A stretch of 64,000 nt of DNA, from NCBI GenBank assembly GCA_033961575.1, contig CM066741.1:3105715-3169714 (forward strand). Reading direction: 5' to 3'. A program made the position numbers and the translations under genes. The notes beneath the pieces are model-generated. The model saw nothing but the letters and a program-made list of their open reading frames with translations. It ran no database searches and was not told the origin of the DNA. The DNA is from Aselliscus stoliczkanus. Lineage: Eukaryota > Chordata > Mammalia > Chiroptera > Hipposideridae. Below, one piece after another: positions 11,773 to 24,900 of the stretch (positions are counted from its first letter, which is position 1; each line of letters starts with the position of its first letter).

Positions 11773-13278
11773 ATAACCAACAATAATGTGTCACGATAGG
11801 GAAAGCAGAAATGGTCACCGACTAAAGGCTCACCGTGTCCCAAGCACCTGGGAAGCACTTTATAAATGTTATTTCCTTAAGTCCTTATAACGACGCTAGG
11901 AGGCAAGTGTCATCTCCTCCCGTGTACAGAAATAGAAAATGAGGTGTGGAGGGGAGAAGTGACTCCCAGGGCTGCCTTCACACAGAGGCCTAGGCCCCAG
12001 CCGGGGCTCTGCGGCCTCAGGCATCCCTCTCTGACAGCCTCACCCCTGCCCTTTGCCCCTTCTGAACTGTGCCCCAAGTCTTCCCCTGCCCCCCACCCCT
12101 GGATTCCATGGGCCCCTGGACAGCTGATAATTAACAGTCCCCCAGGCCACCTTTCCAAGGCCCAGGGCCACATCTCGCCTAGCTCTCTTTCTTGGCTTAA
12201 TCAGCAAATGCCTCGGGGGCAGCTTACCTTGTCCCAGAAGGCTGTCTCCGCACAGTATCTTGATCTTGAACCCGGGAAATGGCAAAGGCTTGTGCGTTTG
12301 CTTCAGCTGAATGCCGGCCCGCTGCCTGCAGACATTCAAGCTCACGGCACTCTGGTGAGACTGAGCTTCTCACAGGGAACTTTGTCCCCAGACGCAGCCA
12401 AAGGAGGGCAGAGCCTGAACCTGGCAGGGGGCCATGGTGGCTTCAGCTGGCCAGCACACTTGGAGCCAGTGAGCGCGGCCCGCTCGGCTCTTTGTACAGC
12501 TCAGTGGTTGGGAGGGTAAAGTCCGGCTCTTCCTGGAGGGTGCCCTGGACACGGTGGACGGTCTCCCTGAAAATTCAGGTCCTGACCTAATCGGAAAAAA
12601 GGCCAGAAACTCTGTTATAGTTTAACAGGAGGGATTCAATAGTGACAGTAATACAAGTCATACCACGGCCCCGTTTCGGCTGCAAACCCTCCAGTACAGA
12701 GAAAGTGGATTAGTGGCTGTGGGGAGCTGAGTGTGTGGGCAGGAAATGGCTGCTGATGGGCACCAAGGATGTCTGTGAGTTGATGGACGTGCCGTCTACA
12801 TCTGGGCTGTGGCCATGGCTGCAGAGTTCTGTCCACTGATTACAAATAACAGCAACAGTAATACGATTGTATGAGAAGCCGCCCTGCTCTGACTGCCGTC
12901 TGTCCTTCGACGCTCTGGCTGGCCGCTGTTAAACTGGCTCTGAGAACAGCAGCAAAAATGTCTTGACCCCTCGTGTTTGCCGATGTTAAATATTTCTACC
13001 ATGGCCAGGGTCAAACTCCCCAGCTCTCACCACCGGGCGCGGAGTTCCCTGCCAGGCCCCGGCCAGCGCTGTTTGGTCGGTGCCTTCATGCTTGCTGGGT
13101 TTTCTCCCAGAGCATTCTTCTCACGTGGCGCGTTGCCCCGCCACCCACAGGTCAGCCCCGCGGGCCTTCAGCGACCCCCCGCAGTCCAAATGGGAACACT
13201 CTCTCCCATCTGGCACTCCCAGTCCTCATCCTCTGCTTGATTGTCTTCCTTCGCTTTGATCACTTTCTAACATTCAAT

Positions 13279-13372
13279 ATTTTTTTTTTTTTTTGAGGGC
13301 AGTGTCATTGGCCCTCATATGTGGCACCCGAACTGGGGCCTCCGGCTTCCCAAGCCAGCGCTTAATCATCGC
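13279..13372 (-). repeat. Truncated short tRNA-derived SINE, reverse
   Basis: A poly-T run followed by GAGGGCAGTGTCATTGGCCC and the reverse of the SINE head; the outermost 10-15 bases of the 5' end are missing. Short TCAATAT flanks may be target-site copies. Confidence 0.85.
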
Positions 13373-13384
13373 GCCTCAATATAT

Positions 13385-13530
13385 TTTTAAAATCTATTTT
13401 TATTGTTTGCCAGCTTTATTGAGGTGTAAATGCGATGACTTGCTACCCATGTACACGGTGTAAAGGATCCCTACCAGCAAGCGAGTTAACACACCCATCA
13501 CCCCCCATGGTTACCAGTCAACACTTACTA
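13385..13530 (-). repeat. LINE-1 3' fragment, reverse
   Basis: Has the pattern CCAGCTTTATTGAGGTGTAA, GTACACGGTGTAAAG and TAACACACCCATCACC, matching the reverse strand of old L1 3' regions. Confidence 0.55.
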
Positions 13531-15624
13531 TTGATTCTTAGTCACTTCGTCTGCTGTCTGTCACCTCTCCCTGCTGCCCATACGTACACACACCAGAATA
13601 GAAACCCCACAAAGACACCGCGGTACCACCACTTAGGGCAGCAACCGCCGCGTGGCGAGAGTTCAATAAGTATTGTTGGCGTCAATGAAAATGGACATTG
13701 AGTAAATATCTATCCACCACGTGTTGTGCTGAGACTTTTCCGTGTGTGGCAGGTATAAATTCACCTCTGAAACTCGAGGCACAAAGATTTTGGTTCGGTT
13801 TTGCTTCTCCAGAATCAAATCAAGCCTGGGGCACGCTCCCAGGCTCCAGGGCCTGTGGGAACCCCAGACTCATTTAAGCTTCAGAGTATCTCCCTTACGC
13901 ACCCCCGGGACTGGCTGAAGCCCCTGGAGGGTGCTTAGGCAGGGACCGCCCATCTTTTCAGGATTCCAGCATCACACTGGGTGTTCATCTCTCTCGTAGC
14001 TTATTCCCCGAGGCTCTGGCCATTTCCATGTGGGCAGCCCCCTCCCTCCTGCCACGCTTGTCATCCCTTTGGCCCTCAGAGTCCACTTCCGCGGGGCCCA
14101 GTCCTCTTGCTGGGTCCAGGCAACCATCCTCATCTCCGAGTTCCCAGCCAAATCTGAAGTTACGCGCTCTTCCCTCGGCGAGGCGGGTGGACTGATGGGC
14201 TGTTCTTCAGGCCACCCGTTCTCACTGTCACTCTGTCCATCGGTGTGTGATAAAAGCTGGGCAGCCACAGACCTGGAGGCTGCAAACTCGGACCGTCATC
14301 GTGATGATGCTAATGACAGCCACCTTTCGTGTATTCATTCAACAAACATTTCTGAGCACCCGCTCGTTATCCGTTAGGCGAAGTAAATTATATGAAAATT
14401 AGAAAGCGATTGGTGCTATGAAGGAAAAAAAAAACAACACAAAAAAACCTAGGAAGAGAATGGGGAGTGGAGTTACAATTTCAAACAAAGAGGTCAGGAA
14501 AGGCCTGGCTGAGAAAGTGACATTTGGGCAAAATCTGAAGGAGATGAGAGTGAAACTGAGTACACCTGGGTGAAGGGCTGCCCGGCAGAGGAAACCGCAA
14601 GTGCCAAGGCTCTGTCACATTGGAGGAAAGTCAAGGCCAGTGTGGGTGCAGCAGCGTGAGTGGGCAAGGTGCCATTTCATCTTGTCCAACACTTATGACA
14701 CCCCTGGGATTTGTACGTCTTCTGACGGGCGAAGGAACTGAGCCTCAGAAACCCCCAGTGACACACCCAAGGCCACACAGCTGCTTAGGGACAGAGCTGG
14801 GATTCCAATTCCAATCTGTAGGCACCGAGTTCAGGAACGTCTAGGCCCCCAGCCTCCCACAGTGTGTTCTGTCTCCCCTCCTGTGACCTCCACCCCTCCC
14901 CCCATCCAAGCCTCTCTCAGCAAGGGTGGGGCAGGGCCCCCTCTTACTCAACAATCGCTCATTCTTCTGCAGGCTGCCCTCTGGTCGTCCAGAACCCAGC
15001 ACTGCTGTGGCCTCAGCGTGTCCAAGAAGGGACTTCCTTTTTGCCTCTGGATTTCGTTAGGACACCCAGCTGCCTGTGGTGCTGCTCTGGTGACTGAGGG
15101 AAGCCAGGAGCCTGCCCTTTGGGCCACGACTCCCCATCTCAAGCGCCCCAAAGACGGCTGTCCGGCCCCAGCTCGGCCCCAGGCGGTCTGGGAATAACCG
15201 GGCTTCCTGCAGGTATGAGCGTGAGTGAAAACTGACATTGAAGGGCCCTGGCCACCTTCCTTCTGCCGAGGTGGTTACACCAGCCGGCCGCCCAGGAAGT
15301 CAACTCAGACCCCACAGGTTAAAGGCTCAGCCCCACAAGACTGCTCCCCATGCCAGACGCCGTTCGTTAAGTCCAGGTTGTCACCCGTGTCTGGCGAGCC
15401 AGTGGGCTCAGTGGCTGGCACGGGATGGGGCTTCCTGCCTCTCTGAGCTACCCCTGCACAGTTTACAAGGGCCCTGAGCTTAACCTGCCACTTTGCCTCT
15501 CTTCGGGGGCGGCTGCTGAGCTGTGGGCGCTGCGAGGGGGACAATGGGCCCTGCTCAGGCCGCCTTCTCTATACACGGACTGGCCTGGCGGGCGGCGGGC
15601 GGGGTGGAGAGGGGGAGGGAGTGA

Positions 15625-15632
15625 TGACGTGG
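15625..15632 (+). promoter_or_regulatory. CRE-like half site upstream of PDILT
   Basis: TGACGTGG, a variant cyclic-AMP response element, lies 65 bases before the last bases of the PDILT 5' region. CREM binding to such sites is a known feature of postmeiotic testis promoters. Whether it is near the true start site is unknown, because the first noncoding exon was not located. Confidence 0.25.
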
Positions 15633-15696
15633 GCCGCCAGCCACCTGGGTTGATAAGGACTCCTGTGCCTCCTCCCGACCCCGCAGGACGACAGCC

Positions 15697-15901
15697 ATGG
15701 GGCTGCTCTGGACGTTCCTGCTGCTGCTAGCCTCCTGGGTCTCCTCTGTCCGGGGCTCGCCGAGGGACAACGACAAAGAGGATGGCAGCATCCACACGTC
15801 CCCGCCTCTGCACATCGTGGAGGAACGCCACTTGATGGTGCTCACGCCCGCTGGCCTGGCCCAGATGCTGAACCAGACCCGCTTTCTCATGGTGCTTTTC
15901 C
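15697..15901 (+). CDS. PDILT: PDILT coding exon 1 (signal peptide)
   Basis: Starts [17 protein letters not shown], a clear signal peptide with probable cleavage after Gly20, and runs to FLMVLF plus one base. The donor is TTCC|GTGAGT. The ATG lies in GACAGCCATGG, a good Kozak context (A at -3 is replaced by G, and G at +4). An acceptor-like CCCCGCAG ends 10 bases before the ATG, so a noncoding first exon is likely upstream. Confidence 0.95.
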
Positions 15902-18900
15902 GTGAGTACCCCCCAGTCCCGGGGGTGGGGTGGGGGGAGCAAGACCTTCCTTCAGGCTCCTGGGGGCCAGAGGAGTTTTATAGACTACTGAACACACGAG
16001 AACACAGATGATTAATGTTTTTAAAAAGAATGTGTATTTCTCATCACCAATTCCCAGATGGGAAGACTGAGGCCCAGGGAGGTTAAATAATGTGCAAGAT
16101 ATGACGATGCCACGTGAGCCTTGGTTTGTCTGTTGGCTCCTCTGCACCACTGAAGGTTCACAGGGAGCCAGGCTTTACCCCTGGGAGTCAGTACCACTCC
16201 TCTTTTCCTCTGCAAAATGGGCATGAATGTAATGACCACACTGAATTGTTGTGAAGACTACATGGGATATGGAAGGCTGTTGGTCATGGCAGTTATGGGC
16301 ACGCTCTCGAGAAACGCTTTTTAGAGTGTCACTCTTGTCATGTGCATTGCACGGCTGCTTTAATTCTTTGGGCTGTTGTCCTTTGCATCAGCAGACATTT
16401 TGGGGACAGAACGGGCTTCTTTATCTGAGGGCACTGGCACAGAGCCGTGCTGGGCTCCATCACTTACAATGAGGTGACCTTGGGCAAGTCCCCTGGTCGC
16501 TTGGAGCCTCTATGTACTTGACTGTGAAATGTAATAGCATCATATAACTCCTGGGGTGCTTAGCACAAGTGCCTGGTACATAATACGAGCTTAAGAATAT
16601 AGTGGATGCCATTCTCTTGATCATCTACAAAAGGGGTAGTAATTTCACCATTGCAGGTTGTTGGGTGATGAAAGTGGGTTCAGATATGCAGTCATTATCT
16701 CCTGGTGAGCACTTCTTGAGCACAGCTGTTGCTCTTGTATTCACCCCACTTTCCCTCAGCTCTGCGAGGCGGCAGGCCTGGCGGGGGGACTGAGGAGGCC
16801 CCGGGGGGTGGGTCCCAGAAAAAAGGGGCCTTGCTTTCTGCCCTCAGAGACTTGACAGTTTAAGCCAAAATGTCACAAGGCGTGAGAATCCCTTTAAAAC
16901 GTTACCCATGCCATTAGAATCGCCTGGGCTCTGGGGTGCCCCCGGGAGAGCGACGGTTTGGGCATGTCCTCGGGCCTGGTTCTTACACCTGCACACCAGT
17001 GGCTCCCACACCCCTGAGTCTTGACGACACAAATGCATCTTGAGGCCTGAATGTGGCTGTGAGTGAGAGAAATCCTCGCTATTTGGCTTCGCAGTGATAA
17101 CCAGATGGGCGGCCTTTAGGCAGAGCCGACGAGTGCTGGCACCTGTCTTCATGCAAGAACCCATCCCAAGCCCTGGAAACGAGTCCCTCTCCACCTGAGT
17201 CATCCGCACACTTTGGTCCTTAGGTGACATCGGGGTTTGCTGTAAAAGACGTGGGTTTGGGCGCCAGGCAGCCTGAGCGTGAAGTCCTGAGGTGCCGTGA
17301 ACTTAAACATGTGGCTTGGGTACATCTCTGTGTGTCACCTTCGTCCTTGACACAGTGGGAATAACGAGGGTGGTAGACTCATTCCAGGGCTTCATGGCGA
17401 GTATCTGTGAAAGTCCTGGCACATGGAAGGTGTTCGGGAAACACGAGTTCCCACCCGCCCTCGGCACCCAAACAGACACGCTCATCAGCTTCCTTCCTAT
17501 CAGTGAGGACTGGGTTCAGGTAATAGAGCATCTGCTAATAATGGCTGAGATTTAAGAGGTTAAATCTCCTCTACTCCATGGGCCACAGATGGGTGGTCAG
17601 TGACTAGCATGGCAGCTCCCATGGGGCAAGGACCCAGGCTCCTTCTGTCCCCTGCCCTATCGCCCTTGACATCCTGTCGCTCTGGGCCCCAAGATGGCAG
17701 TGGTACCTCCTGCACTGCATTGCACATCCTAGCTGGGAAACATAGGGCGACGGGCACGTAGCAAAGGGACAAAATACATGCCGGCCACAGTATGGCCCTT
17801 TACTAAAGGGCTTTCCCAGGAGCGACTCTGGTTATATCTCATTGGCAAGAACTGGCCCCGCCGCTGTTTCTGAGGGGTCTGGAATGATGAGTGTTTCAGG
17901 TCCCCAACCTCTGTGGTTGAGAAAGCACGAGGCAAAGCGGGCTGTGAATCACAATGTCTGCCACAGGATCCAAGGTCGTGGGCTCACTGGAATGCACCCA
18001 GTGTGGTATCAGTACTTGGCATTTTAGGGGCTCAGTGCATGAATGCTAGATGAAGTCCTTGAAAGAGCTGGATTCTAAAATCGATCACCTGCTTGTACGC
18101 TCATACTCCTTCTTTGTTCTGACTCTGATTCGATATTTTAAGGATCACTGTGCCAGCAGGGAAAGCTATGCTGTATGGGCCCCCAAATCTGGGTTCGTAA
18201 AGGTTCATTTCATGCTAATAATATTTTCGTCCCAGTGCAGGTCTGCAGAGGAGCTGTGCTCCACAGAGTCACTCAGGCACCCAGGACCCTCCCATCCCGT
18301 GACCCAAGCATCCCTTAGGGCCTAGAGTACCCCTGAATCCTCTGCCACCCGCCAGCTAATGGAGAGGAAGCGAGAGATGTGCCTCAGGGCCAGGCCGGTC
18401 CTGAAAAAAGGATGCACATCAGTGCTACTCAAAGTGTGGTCCACAGACCAGCAGTGTCAGCATCACTCAGGAGCTCATTAGAAATGCAGGACCATCATTA
18501 CCCACATTCCACTGGCTGCATCTCTGCCATTGGCCATACCGATCTGCAAGGGAGGCTGGGAAATGTAGTCCAGGAAAAAAAATAACCCAGGGTTTGCTAT
18601 AGAAGCCTCGAAATGGCCTTTGATTAAAAAACAACCTACAGGGCCAGCCGAGTGGCGCGGTGGTTAAGCGCTGGCTTGGGAAGCCAGCGGCCCCGGTTCG
18701 GTTCCCACATATGAGGGCCAGTGACACTGCCCTCAAAAAAAAACAACAACAACCTACAGTTGGTCTGGAAGAGAAGCTGCCTGATGGTCAAAGATTTTCA
18801 AGACAGTGAACCACCAGGAAAACTGTATCTTCTGGGCAAAAATGCCAGGAACTATTTCCTGCGTGAGGTTGACTTTTGGATGCTGTTTGGCTCAGGCTAT

Positions 18901-21900
18901 AACATTGTAAGGGTGTCTGGCTCTCCAGTTGCCTTCCCTGACCTATTTGCAGCCCCATTCTAAGACTGTGCCCCTTGGTACCATGAGCCCATTCTCTTTG
19001 GGGGTCCCTCTGACCTCTCTGGCTCGCTTTCTCACTTCTTGACGTCGCCTCTTCTCTGCCATAACCCCAAAGTCAAGGAAATAATAGGCAGCCCAAGGAC
19101 CGACGACAGCCAGCGGGTGGGTGATGTGCAGCCCACACGGAGTTTTAAAAATTGGGAGATTTCACATCTGCTCCTGAACAGACAGAAACTCTGCAACACA
19201 GTTGGTTGGAGCTGAGAAAGGACTTTCCCTTTTGCTCAGAAAACCTGCCAATCAGCTTGCCACATCCCTAGCCAGCCAACCCCACACAGCCATACCCCCT
19301 TTCTTCTCACCCCTGTAGCACCTGAGTTTGTGTCCCCTGTCTGAAATTCAGGCCTCCAGCTCTTCCTTAATTCCTGTCTCTTCCCATCTGATACGTTCTC
19401 TCTCGGAGTGATGCCACTTCGGTGGGGGGAGTGACAGCATCAGCAACTCAGTCGCCCTGGGTCCCAGTGACCCCTCACTGGCTTTTGCAGCCACGTCACA
19501 GCATCACAGAACAACAACATTCTTTCTGCCCGCTTCACCTTGAGAGTTCCCAGAGGGAAAAGCTGATTGGGTCATTTCTGCCTCCATCCATCCAATACGG
19601 TGCACGGCTGTTGCCCAAACCTGCATCAAAACAGTCCCAGGCCTCTGACCGTCCTCAAGCCAGGCTGCTAATGGTTTCCTCCGACCTCTGTGCCAGGGCG
19701 CATGCTTGATTTTACTTCAGGTCCCTCAGGCAAGACCTTGAGATGCAGTCTGGGCCATTTTCTTTATGCAAGCCTGTGAGCAGGGTGGTATTTCCGCTTT
19801 GCTGAGAGCCTCTTCCTTTGCTGAGCCCGCTCCCCCATCCCTCACCCACACCAGCACTCAGGCCACCGCCTGCATACCTGTTCCATGGTTCCCTTTCTGC
19901 AGCCAGCCTACCCATGCCTGTAAGCTTGCACAGGTCAGATATCCAATCTCTCTCCCCCTCTCTGTCCCTCTCTCTGTCTCTGTCTCTCTCTCGTGCGTGT
20001 TTTTCTTGTTTGTTTGTTTTTGCTGTGGTTCCAATTTCTGAGTCCCGGATCCCCTGTGGAAGTGTTGAAGGATTTGGGGTCACACGCTTTGAACCACATG
20101 ACACATATCTCAACACACATTTAGCCTTCCAAAAACGGCCCAGTAGGTGCACAGGACTGCGGATCCTGCCCTGTGTACGTGACAATGCAAGACCAACTGC
20201 TCTGCTTTAATCAGGGCAGAAGGGCAAGTTCACGACTCTTTGGGGCTCTGACTTCTTATAACTTACAGGCTGACACTGCACCTGGGGCTACAGAGAGAGC
20301 CAATCCATTTAACATTCTTTAGTTACTTTTGATAACAGGCAGTTTGAATACTTGAAAGCATTCCCACCAGCCGGTATTTCAAAGCAGGGAACACCTGCCG
20401 AGATTTTGTCATCTAAAAGGGACACTCAAACTCATTACATCTGAATACTTGACATCTTTCAATACACAGTTTAAATCCAAGTGCATCTCAAACAGTGGCA
20501 GGCCTTCTAAAGCGACCTTTGGAAAAAATGAATCACTCTGCAAAAGCATTTTAAAAGCTTTTTTTCCCAGGAATAAATGGGCTCTTCACAAAAAGGCTTT
20601 TGCCAACATTGTCCCCAAGGAAATACCACCTGGGGAGCTCTCAGATCTGCCCAGTTTCTCATCTCCAGGGTTAGGGGGTCTTTCCTCCTGGATGTCGCCC
20701 CACATCCCACAGGTCGCGTGTCCAAAACAGACCTCCACATCTTGGATTTGCTGCCAGCAACCTGCTTCTCACGTCCTGCCTTAACTGACAGCACCACTGT
20801 CCACTCAGTGTCAGGCGGACATCTCAAGGCCATTTGCCTCCTGTTGATGCCACCTCCTAAAGCCCTGTGCAGTCTCCAGCTCTTCCTGTCCCCTCTGCCA
20901 CTGCCTCAGTCCTGGCCTCACCTTGGCCCACCTGAACCACTGTAGCAGCTTCGTAAATGGTCTCCCTTCTTCCTCCAGGGCTGTGTCTACAATGGGCCCA
21001 GAGATATTTTTTTTTTCTAAAACGCAAAGCTGATTGGGTCACTCCCTGATTTAAAAACCTCAGAGACTCTGTAAGACTGGTGCTCCATCCGTCTTATAGA
21101 ACTGTGCCGATAACGGGGATATTTACTTACTTATCTATTTATTTGCTCATCACTCATTCATTCATTAAATATTGATCGAATATCTATTATGTGACAAATA
21201 TATGTTAGGTACTGAGTGGTGAACAAAACAGACAGAAGTCTTTGCTTTATGGAACTTACATCCTGGAGAGGGGACACTCAAAATAAACAGATAAATAAGT
21301 GAAAAATCGAGCACGTCTTACAGAGAAAAAGAGAGAAGGGCGATAGGGGTGCAGGGATGGGCAGAGGTGAGGCTGCGATTTGATTAGTGGCCAGGGGGCG
21401 CCTTCCTAGGAAGGTGACAGTACAGCAGAAACCCGAAGGCAGTAAGGCAGCAACCCATGCAGATATCTGGGAGGAGAGCAGTTCAGGCAGCAGGAACGGA
21501 AGTGCAAAGGCCCTGGGGCACGCATGTGGGGGGGGGGGCAATGCTGAGCTGGAGATAAGATGAGAGGGATGAATGGCACAACTTTCTGGGCCTTAGAGGC
21601 CATCGCGATGGTCAGAGGAACATGTTGCTGGCCCCTGAGGAACTGAAAGGGACTGACCAGCATCCCGAAGTTGCTGTCATTTGTGACACCTCAGGATACT
21701 GTAAATGGCCCTACGGAATGGGGGAGGGCTCTTAGAAGACTTGAGCTAGAGGAGGCTGTGTCACCCTCGACAACACGGACATTTTGGCTGGATGCTGCTT
21801 TGTTGAGTGTGCTGCGGGGGCCGCCCTGAGCATGGAGGACGTTTAGCCGCATCCCCGGCCGACCGCCCACTAGATGCCAGTGGTACTCCAGTTGTGACAA

Positions 21901-24900
21901 CTAGAAACGTCTCCAGACGTGGCCACGTATCCCCGATGAGAACCACAATCTAAAGACGGGCAGCCTCCAGCTCTCGGGGCTGGGAGCAAACCCCAGTGTT
22001 TACAGCCACACCTTCCCCTTCGATCAGCCCCTCCCCGGACTCACATTGGCTGCTCGGAAAAGAGAACGACTTTTCCAGCGGTAAAAGGTTATCTTCTAAA
22101 GCCCCAGGCAAACATCGATCCTAGGTCCATTAGCCATTAATGTGTCTACACACTGGGCAGGCAGACAGAGCCACAGCCTGTTCTAATAGGCCCCTGGGTC
22201 CCATTTGCTTGTCCCCGCCCCCCAGGAGAGCAGCACCACAGTCCTAGGCCTTAGGTTGGGCAACTTGGTCGACAAGGACCCTCCCTTCCCAGAGAGAACC
22301 CCGTCAGAGCAGGGCCCTGACTGCCACCTGTGTCGTCATGATGGTGCATGTGTGCCGGGCACATGTGTGCCATGTGTGCCAGAGCTCTGTATGCCTGTCC
22401 TACCCTGTAGGACCGTCCTAAGGGGTAGGGTCTGTTACTGTCTCCAGCGTACAGAGGAAGAAACAGAGGCTCAGGCCACAAGTGCTGTAAGCCGCCATAG
22501 CCATTTTATGAGACCACCTAGGGCTTCACGGTCATCAAGTACCCAGGACGTCGTGCCAGCCAGCGAGCTCGCGGGGCTTAGGAAGGCTAGGCCTGGACGA
22601 GCTGTCGGCCTCCCAGCAGAGGGCTCCCCTGGGCACTGCTCTGCCCAAGCAGCCTCGTACCCCGACCAAACTGGCATTTCAGCTCTGGTCAGGGCAGGAC
22701 GTACGCATCTGGGACCTGAGGGGTGTACGCATTCGTTTCACCTTTATAAACTCAGAGTTCAAGAGAGGCAGAGATAAACCGATTTGTAAATGTTAGAAAG
22801 ACAGCTGGGAGCTGTGCTCCTCTGAGCTCCTGGCTGCCCTCCCCACCCGCCCCCAGGAGCTCAGGGCCCAGGTCGGGGTGTGGACCCCACCTGGTGCCAC
22901 CTGCTGGGTCCACACTGGAGGGGGAGGCAAGGCACGCTCACTCTGGGCTCCATGCACAGATTCGAGGGATCCCTGTGTTTTGAGGGAGCGAGAGGGTCAG
23001 TCACTGTGTGTGGCCAGTGTCCAGGGCTGGAGGGACCCCCCATCGCCCGGGGCAGACCAGGGCAGAGAGGCGCCTACTCGCCTACCGGGGCGCCCTGTGT
23101 GCTCTCCAGGATAGTAACCTTGAGCTTGGAGGTGAGGAGAACCGTCTTGGGCCCAGCTGTGTGCTCCAGGAGCCCCGTCCCTCCCCACTGGCCTGTCCCC
23201 ACGGTTGCTTTAAGGATGCATCTTAGTGCCTGAGCTTCCAATCGCTGGCCTGTTGTTCCCTGACACACTGACTGCCCTGAGCCCTCACGTTTTGGGCTGA
23301 GATTCCTTTCTTAAACCAACTCTGATAACTTTGCTTCTACCCACCCCCATCCCCAAGAAAAGTCCCACCAACCCCTGAAACCTCGGGTTTGCCCTGTGTT
23401 GGAACTTCCGTGGTGACGTGACCTGAACTGAGTGATTCTATCCGCTTTGATGGGAACCTCCCAGAGTGGGGAGCTGGGAAATGCACCCCGATACGCCCCT
23501 CTGGGAGAAAGGAGCATTTTCAGACCAGCTCGCTGGTAAGGTCAGCTGGAGCCTGGCCTCTGGAGCTGAGCGGCTCGCAGCCCAGCTGCTGGGGCAGGAA
23601 GGCCTCGGGGCATCTGTCTCCGTGTCTGTAGCACCCTCTGCCTGTGATGGTTGATGATTCCAAGGGTTAACCAAGATAACGTGTGTACTTAGCCAACACT
23701 TCCTACTCAATAAATGTCATTGTCATCTTATCATCGTCATCTTCATCCTCCTCCTGGGTGCTCAAGTCAGAATCTGTCACCTTCAATTCCTGTTTGGCCT
23801 GCACTCCACATCCGGTCTCTCTGTACCTCCACTGCTTTTCCTGGGCCTCTCTGGGCTCTGAGCACGTCTCACCCGCCGGCTCAGGCCATTGCCATCTCTC
23901 CTGGATTATCACCCTGGCTTTCAGCTGGTCCCCCGGGACCCACCCTTCTCCCCTTTGGTCCAATCTCCATATAACACGGAGAACAATCCAGTTAAAAAGT
24001 CAGATCACATCTAACTCTGCCCCAAATCTTCCAGTGTCTTCTCCCACCCTCAGCAGAGAGGCCAAAGTCTGTTCGGTGGCCTGCGAGGCCCTACCCCAGG
24101 GCCTTTGCACTTCTGTGCCTCTGCCTGGAGTGTTCTCCCTCCAGACATGCACGTAGCTTGCTCCATCACTTCCTTCAGTCTTTATTAGAAAGCCTTCTCA
24201 GTGAGGTCTCCTTCAGCTCCCTGCTCAGACCTGAGCCCCTGACACCCCCAAGAGCCAGCTCTGCTCCCCCTGTCTCCACAGCACTTGGCAGCATTCCCCA
24301 GTAACAGCAGGGATTTTTCACCTGTTCGCTGTTATCCCCCCACTCCCTGGAACAGTGCCTGGCCCATGGCAAATGCTCACAAGGGTTTGTCGACTCAGTG
24401 GATGGATGGACAGATGGACAGATGGATGGGGGTCCATCACTATTGGCACTCTGTCCCACCCACCCCAGCACCCCAGCTGTCACAGCGCCTCTAGCTCACT
24501 CGCGCCCTGGGCAGTGGGGAGTGCGGAAGCCCCGAAAGCCGCACCACCTGGGCAGTCGTTCCGTGTGCTGCTTCTTCCCTGAGAAACTCCAGTCTGGACG
24601 CTGCGTCCATCAGCAGCCCCGAGCCAGGCGTTGGCCGAATCCACAGGGAAGTCAGGGCGGCTGGTGGTGATGGATGGGGGTTATTGAAGGCGATGATGGT
24701 GACAGAGCAGGCGTGGAGCGGCATCGATCCAGGAGGGGGCGAAAAGTCCCACGTCCTGTCCACTGGCTGGGCGTTTAATGAAAACCATCACTCACGTTCG
24801 GTTCCGTCCCAGGAGCAGGTGTGCTGACGGGCCGTGGGGCGTGTGGCAGCTGCGCCAGGCCCGGCTTTCGGCGTTTGGCTTTTACAAAAGACATCCCTGT

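Larger units (their letters stand above)
10579..15686. other. Region between ACSM5 and PDILT start exons
   Basis: About 5.1 kb between the divergent genes, which must hold the noncoding first exons and promoters of one or both. It contains an LTR-like sequence (11453-11772), MIR-like antisense fragments (about 11800-11960 and 14690-14820), a truncated SINE (13279-13372), an L1-like fragment (13385-13530) and an L2-like stretch from about 14330. No first exon could be fixed from sequence alone. Confidence 0.5.

Noticed and set aside
12279..12590. Possible additional exon upstream of ACSM5
   Set aside because: No match to ACSM sequence in either strand and no convincing splice pair; the ACSM5 start codon at 10564 already gives the complete N-terminus.
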